64,000 nt of DNA from Leptidea sinapis. Taxonomy: Eukaryota > Arthropoda > Insecta > Lepidoptera > Pieridae. Shown piece by piece: positions 48,420 to 58,507 of the stretch (position 1 is the first letter of the stretch; each line of letters begins with the position of its first letter). The stretch covers positions 11,495,501 to 11,559,500 of the forward strand of contig NC_066294.1 of the NCBI RefSeq assembly GCF_905404315.1. Reading direction: 5' to 3'. The position numbers and the translations under genes were made by a program. The notes beneath the pieces were generated by a model. The model searched no databases. It saw only the letters and a program-made list of their open reading frames with translations, and was not told the origin of the DNA.

Positions 48420-49515
48420 TTATTTAATAGCCTGAGGGCGGTCGCTCCATTCACAATCTGTGGTATCATTAAGAAAGTCATTTATGTTATAGTAACCTTT
48501 ACCACACAAACGTTTTTTAACAATTCTTTTGAATAACGTAATACTTTTGTTTTGAATATTTTCTGGGATCTTGTTGTAAAAGCATATACATCGCCCCACA
48601 AAAGACTTACTAACTCGACTTAGCTGAGTAGTAAGCATCATCAGTTTATGTCTGTTCCTGGTGTTAACATTATGGTTATGACAGTTTTTGGCAAATTCAC
48701 TTATGTGCCTATGAACATACATTATATTATCAAGAATATATTGAGAAGCAACAGTCAAGATGTTAATTTCTTTGAATTTTGCTCTCAATGATTCTCTAGG
48801 ACCTAGGTTATTAATAGCGCGAATAGCCCTCTTCTGCAGCACAAATACTGTATTAATATCAGCAGTGTTGCCCCATAGCAATATACCATAGGACATAATA
48901 CTATGGAAATAACTAAAGTATACTAGTCGCGCCGTATCTATGTCAGTTAACCGTCTAATTTTTTTAACCGCGTATGCTGCAGAACTAAGTCTATTCGCCA
49001 ATCCTTCAATTTGGGGGCCCCATTGTAATTTGGAATCTAGAGTTATGCCAAGAAATATAGCAGATTCCACCGGTTCTATCACCTCTCCGTTTAACAAAAC
49101 ATTTACATTTACATTTTTGACATTGGGTACGGTAAATTTAATGTATTTAGTTTTCTTGCTATTTAACAATAGGTTATTAGCGCTAAACCAGTACACGATG
49201 TCAGATAAAATATCGTTCACTTCGTCATACATAGCTTGGTTTCTTTTCACCTTGAAATCAGTGAAGTGTCGTCCGCAAACAATACTACCTTATGATTTTT
49301 CTCTATAAGATTAGGAAGATCATTTATATAGATAAGGAAGAGGAACGATCCAAGAATAGACCCTTGTGGTACCCCCATACTGAGAAGAGTCCCAGGAGAT
49401 CTCCTGCCCTTCACGTCAACCCTCTGAATTCTATTGTTTAGATATGAAGTCAGAAGATCGAGCGCGGTTCCTTTTATGCCATAGTGGTATAGCATCGTTA
49501 ATGAAATTTTGTTTT
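48420..49515 (-). pseudogene. CR1-like ORF2, C-terminal half, one frameshift
   Basis: The minus strand reads MLYHYGIKGTALDLLTSYLN, GVPQGSILGSFLFLIYINDL and the catalytic box FADDTSLI up to about 49250. A small indel shifts the frame, and it continues as VKRNQAMYDEVNDILSDIVY, NNLLLNSKKTKYIKF, FLGITLDSKLQWGPQIEGLA and on to the stop at 48420. Endonuclease and the first RT motifs are absent (5' truncation). One lesion in about 360 codons suggests moderate age. Confidence 0.82.
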
Positions 49516-49623
49516 TAGTTTTATTTGTGTAAAATTTATTATTACAAAGCTTGAGAGCAGTCGCTTCATGCCCAATCTGCGGTATCGTTAAGAAAGTTAT
49601 TTATATTATAGTAACCTTCACCA

Positions 49624-51145
49624 CGTTGAAGTTGAGAGAGCGATTAAAACACAGAAAGACTATAAAGCACCGGGAGAGGATAAAATATGTAACGAACTTA
49701 TCAAAGGAACAATATCTGAAACTATCTCGATCATAACAAAAGATTTAAATGTAATCGTTGAAAGTGAACATATCTAATCAATCAATGGAAACAAACCAAT
49801 TCTGCTATATAAAAAGGGAGACACCGAAATGATAGAAAATATAGACCAATAATTTTAATGCAAATCTTTGTATAATTTACACAAAAATAATTTTAAATAG
49901 AATAACGAAAATATTAGAGGAGTCTCAACTTCGAGATCAGATAAATCATTGAAAAATGTAATAAGTACAATCCATCACACAATATAGATTTCGAAAATTA
50001 TAGTTAGTCGACTAGATCAAACTAAAAAAAAATAAGTATCTTTGGGATTCACTATAATATGAACAAGGAATCCACAGTAAATATATAAATTTGATAAATA
50101 TAATAAATTCAAATTCAAATATTTTAATTTAAAATAGGATGTGACATCACTTATTGAAAGTAAAAAAAAACTAAAATATACACCGGTAGCACGGCAAAGT
50201 TAGGTTGGTAACAGTAGGTAGGTGAATTAAAGATACAAAAAGGGGTGAGACAAAGTGGCCTATTACCAGTTTTCTGGAGTTCTAGAAGGTATCTTTCGAA
50301 GATTTGATTGGGAACTATACCGGATGAACATCAACGGTGGACGTATACATAAATCACTTGAGATTTGCAGATAAGCTTACTATCCTGTCAGAAACTTCAG
50401 AAGCGTTACAGATCATGCAAGAATTAGCTATGGAGAGCAAAAAAGTAGGTTTTCATATGAATACCTAAAACACTAGAAATAAACAGCAGAGCCATTGAAT
50501 ATGTAGATGAATATGTGTATCTGAGCCGGATACTTTTTAAGAAAGAACTTATGGATAAGGAAATTTAACAACGAAAAGCTGGCAAAAGTACTGGTCACTC
50601 AAGCAAATAATGAAAAGTGCTCATATCTCCCAATCAATTAAATTAAAAAATAATAATACGTGTATAAAATGCATGACTTATGGGTGCCAAACCTGATCTC
50701 TCACAAATAAAAATTTAGACATATTAAAAGTGTGCCAAAAAAAGGAAAATGTGCAAAAAGCAATTAAGCAGCTAAAATGGCGTTTGACAGGACATGTGAA
50801 GCAAACAAGATAAATGTACAAAAGACATTATTGAATGGTATCCAAGATATGGAAAAAGAAATAGAGGGAGACAAACGATATGATGGGAACATGATTTCAA
50901 AAATATTGCTAGACCAACATGGAGAAGAACAATTTACGACAGGAAAATGTGAGAAGATCTGGAGGAGACCTACGTCAGCGGACAAGCGAGCAATGGTTGA
51001 CATAAGAAATGAATATAATATATTAGGTGATATATAATTAAAATCATTTAGTGTAAGTTGTAATGTATATCATAAGTTAAGAATGTACCATTTTAATTAG
51101 TTTGCTTGCAATAAAGGCTTCATTCATCCTTTAATTTTTAATTAA
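49624..51145 (+). pseudogene. RTE-clade LINE ORF2 remnant
   Basis: Through many stops and frameshifts the plus strand reads EVERAIKTQKDYKAPGEDKI, CNELIKGTISET, LLYKKGDTEMIENI, NRITKILEESQLRDQI, KIQKGVRQSGLLPVF, then LQIMQELAMESKKVGF, EYVDEYVYLSRILF, MTYGCQT and IKQLKWRLTGHVKQ, ending near VDIRNEYN. That is the RT core and C-terminal tail in order. A CR1-like 3' fragment interrupts it (50103-50178) and the RT catalytic segment is decayed. It ends with 'ttgcaataaaggcttcattc'. Inserted in a CR1-like copy with an 11-bp target duplication. Confidence 0.8.
50103..50178 (-). repeat. CR1-like 3'-end fragment inside the RTE remnant
   Basis: 'aaattcaaattcaaatattt' and 'aggatgtgacatcacttatt' match the 3' end at 47433-47500. 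It is a short 5'-truncated insertion and makes this spot at least three insertions deep. Confidence 0.75.
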
Positions 51146-51290
51146 ACCTTTACCACACAAACGTTTTTTAACTATTCTTTTGAATTTTGTAACACATTTA
51201 TTTGTACATTTTCTGGAAGCATGACGAAAAAGCATAACAAAAGACTTAAGTAATTGACTTTACCGAGTAGAATTATGTGGCTCGCAGTTC

Positions 51291-52091
51291 CCTCTGCATT
51301 GAATTAAAAACAAGTAACTGGTAGATATCGAAGTAATATTGATTTTACAGTAGAACATTTTTAACATGTTACTATTTCACCAGCGCCCATCGAACATGCA
51401 AGCAAGCAAACTTACTTCACAAAAATATTTAAGCTTACTTATTCTAGAAAGTTTAGATGTATATAAACAAACAAGTGTTTATTGCAGCTTAATAATATTA
51501 ATAATAAATTAATGACAAAAAACATGAACTGCTTTTTTATTTGCTGCTGTTAATAACAAAAAAATATTTTTCCTTGATAGGTGATACTGAATTATATTTC
51601 TGATCAATATATCAAGGATCACCAACTGTTAGGTATTTTCTCCAGCAGAAAACGAACATACGACCTAAATGGAAAACCTCTCGCCCGAGGCATTTATGTT
51701 CGCCATCTAAGGTAACTTTAATACTACTAGAGAAATTTAATTTAAAATACTTTGTAGTATTTTATGGTCAGCGAATAAGTATCGTATTTGAAATTCAAAT
51801 ACCTACATGTTTAGTTACAATGAAACGTGAATGATGCATCATTTATCCTTTCACGGAAATTGCGATATAAAGTTGGACCACATATCCGCTGTGTCGAACT
51901 TTTATTATTCGCCCAAATTAAACTAACTTCAAAAGACAATTGAAACTATGCAGATGAAATTGGATAGAAAAATGGTCTCTCATAGACTAGAGACTATTTT
52001 TTAGGCGAAAAGTAGAAAACCTGATGTAATGAAAACGGCATCCCACTTAATCTTCGGGGATTTTTATGTTTATATGATTTTTATTTTAAAG
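51291..52091. other. AT-rich DNA, no gene seen
   Basis: Nothing recognisable. Confidence 0.45.
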
Positions 52092-52165
52092 AGTGGCAAT
52101 GCAACTTCTTCTCATTAAAGCTCATCTTTTGCGAAATGGTGTTAAAGTCTTTGACATTCATGTCA
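52092..52165 (+). repeat. CR1-like 3'-end fragment
   Basis: 'aaagagtggcaatgcaactt', 'agctcatcttttgcgaaatg' and 'tttgacattcatgtcatttt' follow 12128-12270 with gaps. Confidence 0.5.
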
Positions 52166-52174
52166 TTTTTACCT

Positions 52175-52460
52175 TTGAATTAACGATTTAACTTTCTTTA
52201 CACTTACTCTAGCAGCACCAAATAAATCACAGAATCGTTGTTGTACTTTAAGATAAGTGTAGCACTTTTCTGAAGTTACCCACGTCATATTGCCTGGTGA
52301 CACTGGACAAGGAAGTACATGCCACACTTTAGTTGTAAGTGCCATAAAGTTGGTGTTGAAATGCCAATCCGATGGTGAGCATAATGTGCTGTGCAAAGAT
52401 GGAATTTTAGCGGTAGGAATCAGGTCAAACAGCTCTTCTTAGCACTCCCCGAGATAAATA
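52175..52460 (-). pseudogene. Diverged relative of the J LINE, C-terminal fragment
   Basis: The minus strand reads LFDLIPTAKIPS, STLCSPSDWHFNTNFMALTT, KVWHVLPCPVSPGNMTWVTS and CYTYLKVQQRFC. These line up with the J C-terminus (LFNLIPAAEFH, SSTVRFSRSFLPRTTKLWNE, ELPCAVFPGRYDMG, AYTFLKGRQHSC) at low identity. It is a separate, older subfamily rather than a J copy. Confidence 0.6.
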
Positions 52461-52857
52461 CGGTAAATGACACAAAATGGATAATCAATTGACGTCTCTA
52501 TATAATGCCGATTGAAATAATATAGAGGATTTGATCAGCTTGTTAATAAGAAGATGAAATAAAATTATAATTACGTTTCAATAGCTTAAAATATGACAAA
52601 TAAATTCATAACAATGATGGATAAGTTGTAACAAATACGAGAACATTTAAAAAGAGTAAATCAATTCCATTATCTAGACATTATTATAGAACGTGACAGG
52701 TGTAAAACCTTTCAAAATATTGCGGCCGTTGAATATTGTGCTGTGTTCATATCAGTAAATACAATTTTTTACATCTCCCAAACAGCCATCGCATTGTGCC
52801 TGTATGTGCATACTTGTACCAAACAAAATATGTATAATTAATTTATTCATTACAAGT
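52461..52857. other. AT-rich DNA, no gene seen
   Basis: Nothing recognisable. Confidence 0.45.
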
Positions 52858-52900
52858 GGTGACCCGACAAACGTTGTTTTGCCATATAAATTAAGTACCT
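52858..52900 (-). repeat. Helitron terminus fragment
   Basis: 'tgacccgacaaacgttgttt' plus 'tgccatataaa' is the reverse complement of the 54985-55015 end, lacking the final CTAG. Confidence 0.5.
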
Positions 52901-52961
52901 TTCTCCCCCCGCTCATTGTATGAATTGTCATATGTAATGAAATGTCATATATAGGTATATT

Positions 52962-53266
52962 TTATTTATGAAAATAAGGGACGAGACAAGTAGGACGTTC
53001 AGTTAATGGTAATTGATACGCCCTACCCATTACAATGCTGTGCCGCTCAGGATTATTGACAAACCTAAAAAATCTGAGCGGCACTACAACTACGCTCGTC
53101 ACCTTGAGACATAAAATGTCAAGCCTCAATTGCCCAGTAATTTCACTACTACCAGCTACGGCGCCCTTCAGACCGAAACACAGTAATGCTTACACATTAC
53201 TGCTTCACGACAGAAATAGACGCCGTTGTGGTACCCATAATCTAGCCGGCATCCCGTGCAAAGGAA
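52962..53266 (-). repeat. Family S SINE-like repeat, full-length copy
   Basis: Plus-strand 'tatgaaaataagggacgaga' to 'taatctagccggcatcccgt' is the reverse complement of 2359-2660. Confidence 0.8.
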
Positions 53267-53379
53267 AAAGTGCACTGTAAAGAAGAAAAAATATCTATGT
53301 CAAATAAAAGTGAATTAACAACCAACTGACCTTGTCATGTTGTGCGTGTGACACAAGCGCATCTCACCTACAACCTTCC

Positions 53380-53942
53380 TACAACTATGTAATATATAGT
53401 TACAAACCTACCCGCGGTGTCACCGCCTCCAAAAATAACAATAATTGTAAATAGAATTACATTAAATAATTAGATTGTATAAAAAAACGCAATACTTTTT
53501 TTTACTTTTTAATGCATATTATATCTATAATAAAAAAGACTATTCCAAAACATAGATAGAATATGCACTAAAAGCTATAAAAATAATTGCGTATTTTATA
53601 CAATCTAATTCATAAATCTAATACTAGTTACGATTATTATTTCAATCGGTGTCCTCCCGCCGCGGCCCCGCTCTGGCCTCAGCTCGCCTCCTCACGTCGC
53701 GCGTGCGACTCAAGCACATCTCACCTATAACTATGTAGTAATATATATGTAGTTACAAACCTACCTTGGCTGAATCGTAAATAAAATAAGATTGTATAAA
53801 AATACGCAATTATTGTCATACTTTTTAGTGCACATTACATCTATTGTTTTGGAATAGTATTTTTGAAGTTGGTTGTTGTTTTTAATTTTTTTTGAATTCG
53901 GTTAATAATTGAGAACCTCCTCCTTTTTTGAAGTCGGTTATA
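53380..53942 (-). mobile_element. MITE-like element with nested inverted repeats
   Basis: Ends in 'cctccttttttgaagtcggt', the inverse of the 34.1-kb start. Two arms of about 60 bp (53471-53528 and 53555-53613: AATTAGATTGTATAAAA and its inverse, around ACGCAAT and ATGCATATT) form an internal hairpin. The block at 53794-53890 repeats the 34365-34450 sequence in the same orientation. It looks like a composite of rearranged copies. No ORF. Confidence 0.6.
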
Positions 53943-54161
53943 AATAGACATTGTATCATATTGTATGAACGATTGTTTATTGGAAAAGATGACTTGTATG
54001 CCTTGATAGTAGTTCTCACTCCAGTCTCGTTCTTATTCTGAACAGCAGAAGAATACTTATAACATTTAGATAAGTATTGATAATAATGACAAATTCAATC
54101 AACTTTGTTAAATCTGCAATTATATATACAGACAATAATGGAGGTAATTTATAAATGTAAA

Positions 54162-54234
54162 TTTAAATCATATTACATGCATCCGCATGTAATATGATTT
54201 AAAAAAATATGTGTGAGATTCTCACACATATTTT
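54162..54234. repeat. Two adjacent perfect inverted repeats
   Basis: TTTAAATCATATTACATGC (54162-54180) and its exact inverse complement (54185-54203) around ATCC form a 19-bp hairpin. AAAATATGTGTGAGA (54204-54218) and its inverse (54220-54234) share one central T, a 15-bp near-palindrome. The two abut with no gap. No coding context. Confidence 0.85.
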
Positions 54235-54680
54235 GTCTAAGTAACATCCGCACAAAACTGGGGTGGTCCTCTCTTAATACTTGAATATTTTTCAGCTCAA
54301 TTATTATTGCTAAGGGAATTGGCAACTTAGTTAACAATGTAAAAGCATAATGATCATTAAACTGTGTTTTGAAGATTTCTTGGCAGCACAGCCAAAATTC
54401 GGAGTGCTTGCATAAATTATTGTACTGTTCATTACTTCACTAATATTACTGAATATAATAATGTCTTCATCATAAAAACATTTTTATTTGTGTTTGTTTG
54501 ATTCGGCGAAGCGGCCTTACACAAACAATAAATTCAAGCTCTAAAAGTTGATGCGTCTAATATACGATAATTTATATACAGTTTATTGTTTGAAGTTTGA
54601 AATTTATTTATTTGTATGAATCGTGGTAACAAAGTTCTTAGCAATTGGTAGATGTACAGCACAATTCACTAAAACAGAAA

Positions 54681-55019
54681 TCTATTACTAATATATAAAG
54701 CTGCAGTGTTTGTTTGTTTGTTTGAACGCGCTAATCTCTGGTACTACTGGTCCGATTTGAATGATTCTTTCAGTGTTGGTTAGTCCATTTATCGAGGAAG
54801 GCTATAGGCTATTTTTCAAAATTAGGGATCCGTAATAAAATTGCTATTTTGTAACACAAGGTGTAAAATCGAAATCCTATTTTTGCGAGCGCTGCAACAA
54901 CTATTGACAATAGAACAAAATAATGTACAGGCTATAATATAGGCAATATTTTATTACTTATAAAACTATCGCGTGAATTATACTTTATATGGCAAAACAA
55001 CGTTTGCCGGGTCAGCTAG
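54681..55019 (+). mobile_element. Non-autonomous Helitron, both ends visible
   Basis: Begins TCTATTACTAATATATAAAG after an A (54680) and ends GCCGGGTCAGCTAG before a T (55020). This matches Helitron rules: TC start, CTAG end, insertion between A and T, no target duplication. It carries the (GTTT)n run and 'tgaacgcgctaatctctggt' block common in lepidopteran Helitrons. At 339 bp it encodes nothing and would depend on a Rep/helicase elsewhere. Confidence 0.8.
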
Positions 55020-55020
55020 T

Positions 55021-55739
55021 ATTTGATATTATTTAAACACGATTCATATATACAGATGCATCACCTTACAAACTCATTTTTTATCTGTATCACAGTCATT
55101 GTAAAATACTATAATTGATTGAAACAAGTGGCTGTTGAGTTTCTTGTATGTTCTTCTCACGAGCTCTACTTTTTCCGAACATATGTTAGATTCAGTAATT
55201 TAAAAGAAGTATTTATAGTGACGATTCAAAATCTGAGAAAAGTTTATTTGACTTTGAGATATGTTACTTTTGTTAACTTTAATTTAGTAACGTGACAGTC
55301 CTTGTTTAGGTTAGGGAATAGCTCCGAGTATTTGTTTCTGGCAACTATCTTGTACTTAAGTTATTTTAATTAGCTTTCTCAGCAGTTCTCCAAGGATTTA
55401 ACGTTTCGTCTACTACGTTAGATAATGTCCTAAAATGTTCTCAACATATTTGTAATCAAACTGCAGTACGGAGTTTGGCAGAACGCCATTCGCTTATCTC
55501 TTGCACATATGATAACTTGTGTGCAAGTACGAACTTAATACAGGCTTCGTATTATATTTGAAACACTTACTAACACACTTGTACGATAATTGAAATTTAG
55601 AAAAATAGGAAATGGTGTAGTTAAACCTTTTTAAATGAAATCAGAAATGCTTATATACGTTCACAAAAAGCGTCACCTTTTTGCTCTTAATAAAGATTTT
55701 CATTATTAAAACACTAAAAATAAGGGATTGCTTGTGACT
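55021..55739. other. AT-rich DNA, no gene seen
   Basis: Nothing recognisable. Confidence 0.45.
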
Positions 55740-56160
55740 GATTATAGTAGGCTTCATTAGATACATAATAGCTTTAAGGGTAAATGTATACACTATTAAA
55801 ATAAAGTCCCAGCTTCTGTTCAGGAACTATTTATAAATAAATTTAAATATTTTATTAAAAAATCGCTCTGTCGTAAATACCTACAACTTCACAGCTGAAT
55901 ATCTAAGTGATCCGACAGCCTGGGACTAGATTATGATTATTTTATAGCAATATCAATGACAGTCCCATATTGTATATTTCGATTAAAAAAGAGCGCAAAA
56001 AAAAGAATGCTGTGAGAATTTCTTGCGCCGCTCTTCTCTCTCAGAGCGCCATTTGTTTCCAAAGCGGTAGTAGTGTCTAGTATATTAGGAATGACATCAA
56101 AAAGAATTATAAAGGAGTAAATTTTGAAAAAATTAATGCCTTTATGGCTTTATAACCTAA
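55740..56160 (+). pseudogene. Family Z LINE 3' end, copy 3
   Basis: The plus strand reads, across frames, LRVNVYT, FTAEYLSDPTAWD and a stop, then the Z 3' untranslated region ('cttctctctcagagcgccat', 'aaaaaattaatgccttt'). It abuts the presumed outer edge of the BEL/Pao long terminal repeat, which may have inserted at its end. Confidence 0.6.
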
Positions 56161-56536
56161 AATAGTTGGTGTATGTACGGTGGTTTGGTTCCGTACAGAG
56201 TAAAACACAAGTTAGGCTCAAATGGTATATTGAAACCTTAACTTATGCTATATGGTAAAATGGTAAAATGTTGGTATGGTAATGAGCACGCGAATCGATC
56301 GGCGGCTTGTCGCGAACTGGTTACAATATTACTTAGGAAATAACGCGAGGCGACGTAAACGCTGATACGCGAAACGTGATGTACAGTCGACATGCTGTTG
56401 ACCGTACATGCTGCCACCGCGAGAGAAGAAAGAGTGGTGGTGAAGATGGTACAAAAAAGAAATGGTTATGGTTAGCGAGTGACGTGAGACAAGGTGATAA
56501 ACAAATTTGCATTATCTAATGGTAACCTTAATGTCT
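56161..56536 (-). repeat. Presumed 3' LTR and 3' untranslated region of the BEL/Pao element
   Basis: This stretch lies downstream of the polyprotein stop and differs from the flanking AT-rich DNA. It has CpG-rich segments ('aacgcgaggcgacgtaaacg'), an imperfect hairpin at 56378-56409, and the same TGGT-rich signature as the coding region. The other LTR lies outside the window, so the TG...CA borders, polypurine tract and target duplication cannot be fixed. The outer border is probably near 56166-56172. Confidence 0.5.
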
Positions 56537-58507
56537 CTAGCCACAGTAATCACTAAAATTATGCCTATGCACTACAGGAGAAGTGGATTGGTCTTTCACT
56601 TCATCACTACACTTATCACTATTTTTACTAGCACTAGATTGCCCGTGGTTAACTACACTTACACACTGGTCACTAACACTATACACAAACGCTGCGTTCG
56701 TCAGACCCCGCGGCTCAGGGCGCGGCGGGTGCGACGCGGCTGGCCCTGCGCCAGCGGCTGCCGGCGCGGGCGGCGCGCTGGAGTCCTGGCGGCGGCTGCG
56801 GCGCGGGCACCACCGCCGCACGGCGTACGCGGCGGCCCCGGCCACCAGCACACCCGCCACCACGTATATCGCGACGTAGTGGTGAACGTCGTGATAAGAT
56901 ATACCACCCTTTAGACCACTCTCTGAATTCATTTGTTTTATTTTTGCGCCTATATCATCTAGCTCCTGATCGTAACCACCCATCACTGATGCTGGCTCCG
57001 AAATCAGCGACACGAACGTCTTATTCTGGTTAAAGATGTGGTTGATGGGGTGAATGTCTATAGCTGGTATATCCGTCTGTATGGTTAATGTATTGTTCTG
57101 AAGCCTCCGAGCATAAATGGTAATGTCTTGTCCTTTCAGAACACAATCTGGACCCAACCTAATAATGCCGCTATTATTAAGATGATTGGAAAACATTTGC
57201 TCTCCACAGATGATACGTACTGGATACGAGTCGCAGCAAAAGAAAAAGTATGTATTGACCTCGCTTAGCTGAGACCACCAATCTAGACATTTGGCAGTTT
57301 TGGTTCTGCACTGCTTCGTCTCCTGGTCTTTGGAGCACATGACGTCATCATGACTCATATGAGAAATTGGTTTTTCCAAAGGACAAAGTTGTGTCTCAGT
57401 ATCTAAATGAAGACAATTATTTAATTCTAAGTGTGATATGGTCATAAATGAGTCTCTTCGTAAGTTGATCGCAATGTAATCCGAAACTGGAACTAGGGTG
57501 ACCATGGTTTTGCCGTTCCGTCTTGGTACAGGATAAATTTTATATACTTGGTAATGGTCTCTACTCACTAATGGTATTCTAATTTCAAAAATAAAATAGT
57601 CATTTAGCATTTTCGCTCTGACCTTGAGTAAATGGTACATTTTGGTTAATTCTGTATGCGTGTTCTCTATTGGTAAACTTAAATCGTTGGACAATCTTCC
57701 GGAAATAATATTTAATTCTTCTAGAAGCTGGTCGGGTTTCAAAAGATGTATGTTGAACTTCCCAAAGTACACCTCCGAAACAGTATCTAAAAGAACATCC
57801 TGCACATTCTTCAAATTCGACTCCAAGCTGTTAGCTGCCATAGCGCATAATAAAAATTCATTATTGTTTTCCACGTCTTTCAATTGACTCTTGACATCAT
57901 TGGTAGCGTTCTTTAACTGGTTAAGGTAATGAGTAAATATTTTATATTGTTTGTCAATTGAGCCTTGCATCCTCTTCAATACATTATATTCTGCTTCTAT
58001 TACGGAAGTCTGGTTTTTCCATAGAGCAGCAAGATGGTTTTGGTTTTCCCTAATTAAATCGATGTCCTGAATATACTGCTTAGCGAATTGGTCATCGAGT
58101 ACACCGAACAGCGCGTGTGCAACATTACCCACAGCGTTGATAAGGCCGCGCCTGCGCCGCGCGTGCCCGCGTGGGAACTGCTGCGTCGACAGAATGTTAT
58201 TGTAATGCGATAACTCTGTATAACTGTGCTGTAATTGTATTAAAATAGATTCACAATGGTTTCTGACTGACGATTCCTTGCAAATATATTCCATATGATC
58301 AATATATTTGGATAACAATTTACTGCCTTGCCAATATGGTTTTAAATCGTAGTATACAACTAGTTTCCATTCGTCCTGAACTAGTCGCATGGTTGATATT
58401 TTATCTAAATATAAACTTTGACTGTCGTTGAAGTTTATAGCGTTGTATGCACACGTGGCTGGTGAAAATAAAAAGGTAAACAACATAAGTGCCATGGTAA
58501 ATAAATT
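56537..58507 (-). other. Envelope-like domain of the BEL/Pao polyprotein
   Basis: About 655 residues fused in frame after the pol tail. A basic stretch (KRRARR, ~1791) precedes a hydrophobic signal-like segment (1801-1820). A furin-type site RRRR (1916-1919) is followed by a glycine/alanine-rich fusion-peptide-like run (GLINAVGNVAHALFG), then coiled-coil-like helices (~1935-2060), a Cys-rich ectodomain (~2160-2260) and a membrane anchor (~2342-2362). A tail of ~90 residues follows, partly Ala/Pro-rich. This layout matches baculovirus F proteins and errantivirus Env, class I-type fusion proteins. Whether it mediates cell entry is unknown, and release from the polyprotein would need cleavage near the signal segment. 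Confidence 0.78.

Larger units (their letters stand above)
47433..49515 (-). mobile_element. CR1-like LINE, 5'-truncated, split by a J insertion
   Basis: Minus-strand element. Its extreme 3' end is at the left (TTTGAATTTGAATTTG tail, 47433-47450), followed by 'ggacgtgaaatcacttattg' and the LINE 3' untranslated region. The J copy at 47544-48323 interrupts it. The right part (48324-49515) holds the ORF2 C-terminal half. AATGGGC flanks the J insertion on both sides. A second copy of this family lies immediately right (49516-49623 plus 51146-51290). Confidence 0.82.
49516..51290 (-). repeat. Second CR1-like LINE copy, split by an RTE element
   Basis: The left piece (49516-49623) matches 48400-48505 ('ctgcggtatcgttaagaaag', 'tatagtaaccttcacca'). 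The right piece (51146-51290) matches the continuation at 48495-48630 ('cctttaccacacaaacgttt', 'tttaactattcttttgaatt'). The RTE remnant sits between them, with AACCTT(C/T)ACCA on both borders (49613-49623 and 51145-51155). Confidence 0.8.

Noticed and set aside
56507..56914. Plus-strand ORF of 135 codons with Arg/Ala-rich content
   Set aside because: It is the complement of the GC-rich end of the envelope frame. The composition reflects that shadow, not an independent gene.
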